DNA of 6,596 nt from Parafilimonas sp. (GTDB taxonomy: Bacteria > Bacteroidota > Bacteroidia > Chitinophagales > Chitinophagaceae). Below, piece after piece: positions 6,221 to 6,596 of the stretch. Numbering within the stretch: position 1 is the stretch's first letter; each line of letters begins with the position of its first letter. The notes beneath the pieces are model-generated. The model was given only the letters and a program-made list of their open reading frames with translations. It was not told where the DNA came from and did no database searches. The translations under genes were made by a program, and so were the position numbers. The DNA is taken from contig JAICKT010000251.1 of NCBI GenBank assembly GCA_025927795.1, positions 1 through 6,596 of the forward strand, given 5' to 3'.

Positions 6221-6230
6221 TCACTTAAAA
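6203..6230. promoter_or_regulatory. Perfect 12-bp inverted repeat upstream of dinB (candidate operator)
   Basis: TTTTAAGTGATT (6203-6214) and AATCACTTAAAA (6219-6230) are exact inverted repeats around the 4-bp centre AGCA. The element ends 18 bp upstream of the dinB ATG and overlaps its candidate -33 box. Neither side has a T-run in the position a terminator needs; A-runs follow the stem on both strands. A binding site for a dimeric regulator is therefore the better reading. It does not fit the CTGT-N8-ACAG LexA box or the TTGAT-N4-ATCAA FNR box. Confidence 0.5.
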
Positions 6231-6258
6231 TAAAAAAGGTTTCTGTTTAGAAACCTTT
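6231..6258 (-). terminator. Intrinsic terminator of the Spy-like gene
   Basis: The arms AAAGGTTTCT (6235-6244) and AGAAACCTTT (6249-6258) pair perfectly over 10 bp with a 4-nt loop. Read on the minus strand, the stem runs into a T-rich tract ending near 6231. It lies 19 bp after the stop codon of the gene at 6278, in the right orientation to end that transcript before dinB. Confidence 0.8.
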
Positions 6259-6277
6259 CATTCATTTTTATGAATTA

Positions 6278-6596
6278 TTACTGATCGTCGTCATCCGTTT
6301 TGTCTTTGCGCATTTCCTGCATTTTCTGCATTTGTTCTTTTGTTAAGATAGCTTTTAAACGCAACTTCATTTGTTCTCTTAAAGGTTTAGCTTGTTCTTT
6401 TTTTTGAGTTGCTGAAAGCGAGGAGTTTTGGGTTATAGCTTTGATTTTATCTTTAAATTCCTGGCGTATTGAAACAACAGAATCCGCCTGAACATCGGTT
6501 AAGTGTAAAGAATCTTTCAGCATCTGCCGCGTTTCCTTTCCTTGTTTACCGTTCATTGACTTTTGAGGTGTTTGTGCGTGTGCAGAAAAGATTAAG
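6278..6596 (-). CDS. Secreted Spy/CpxP-like helical protein, C-terminal part (start outside window)
   Basis: The frame is open from the right edge to a stop at 6278-6280, giving at least 105 residues. The first visible residues are LIFSAHAQTPQKS, the end of a signal peptide with cleavage after AHA. The internal Met at 6556 is therefore not the true start, which lies beyond the window. The mature part is charged and helical, with two LTxxQ-type motifs (LTDVQ and LTKEQ) about 50 residues apart, as in periplasmic Spy/CpxP-like proteins. It ends in an acidic KTDDDDQ tail. Spy relatives are periplasmic chaperones or stress sensors; whether this one has that role is inference from the motifs. A terminator follows, so it is transcribed separately from dinB. 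Confidence 0.7.
   Translation of the reverse strand, partial: LIFSAHAQTPQKSMNGKQGKETRQMLKDSLHLTDVQADSVVSIRQEFKDKIKAITQNSSLSATQKKEQAKPLREQMKLRLKAILTKEQMQKMQEMRKDKTDDDDQ

Noticed and set aside
6203..6230. Reading the perfect palindrome as a second terminator of the Spy-like gene
   Set aside because: A-runs, not T-runs, follow the stem on both strands, and a better terminator lies next to it at 6231-6258.
1..6596. CRISPR array, insertion sequence, tRNA or rRNA gene, or defence island
   Set aside because: I saw no spaced direct repeats, transposase motifs, cloverleaf or rRNA-like sequence; the genes are ordinary housekeeping and accessory enzymes.

Overview
The window looks like ordinary chromosomal DNA from a Bacteroidota bacterium, perhaps of the Chitinophagaceae type. 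The reasons are low GC, no Shine-Dalgarno sequence ahead of any convincing start codon, candidate promoters of the TTG / TAnnTTTG kind, a small protein ending in a DLWNI-type basic tail, and secreted proteins with short N-terminal signal peptides. The genus is a guess; the phylum is fairly safe.

Layout from left to right. Positions 1-649 (minus) hold the N-terminal 216 residues of a stand-alone RlmK-type 23S rRNA methyltransferase that runs off the left edge. A GC-rich hairpin separates it from murI (707-1525, minus), the glutamate racemase that supplies D-glutamate for peptidoglycan. Divergent from murI is a 524-residue exported glycoside-hydrolase-like protein of the DigH/YngK (GHL10, DUF187) family (1608-3182, plus). 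It is followed by a small Dabb-domain protein (3301-3615) and, 8 bp further on, an exported alpha/beta-hydrolase esterase (3624-4541). A hairpin at 4581-4620 with T-tracts on both strands ends the plus-strand genes and the convergent minus-strand gene. On the minus strand there follow a 64-residue uncharacterised protein (4619-4813), a 222-bp intergenic stretch rich in TATATAA repeats, dinB for DNA polymerase IV (5036-6184), a promoter-like palindrome, an intrinsic terminator, and the C-terminal part of a secreted Spy/CpxP-like protein cut by the right edge (6278-6596).

Functional links are modest. murI and the DigH-like hydrolase both concern the cell wall and share a divergent promoter region. 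The Dabb gene and the esterase probably form a two-gene operon. DinB is a stand-alone translesion polymerase and may be controlled through the palindrome in front of it.

I found no new multi-gene system, CRISPR array, transposon or RNA gene. The most unusual item is a tandem array of five 7-bp units inside the signal-peptide coding region of the DigH-like gene. Gain or loss of one unit would truncate the protein, which makes it a candidate on/off switch. Second is the perfect 12-bp inverted repeat over the presumed dinB promoter.
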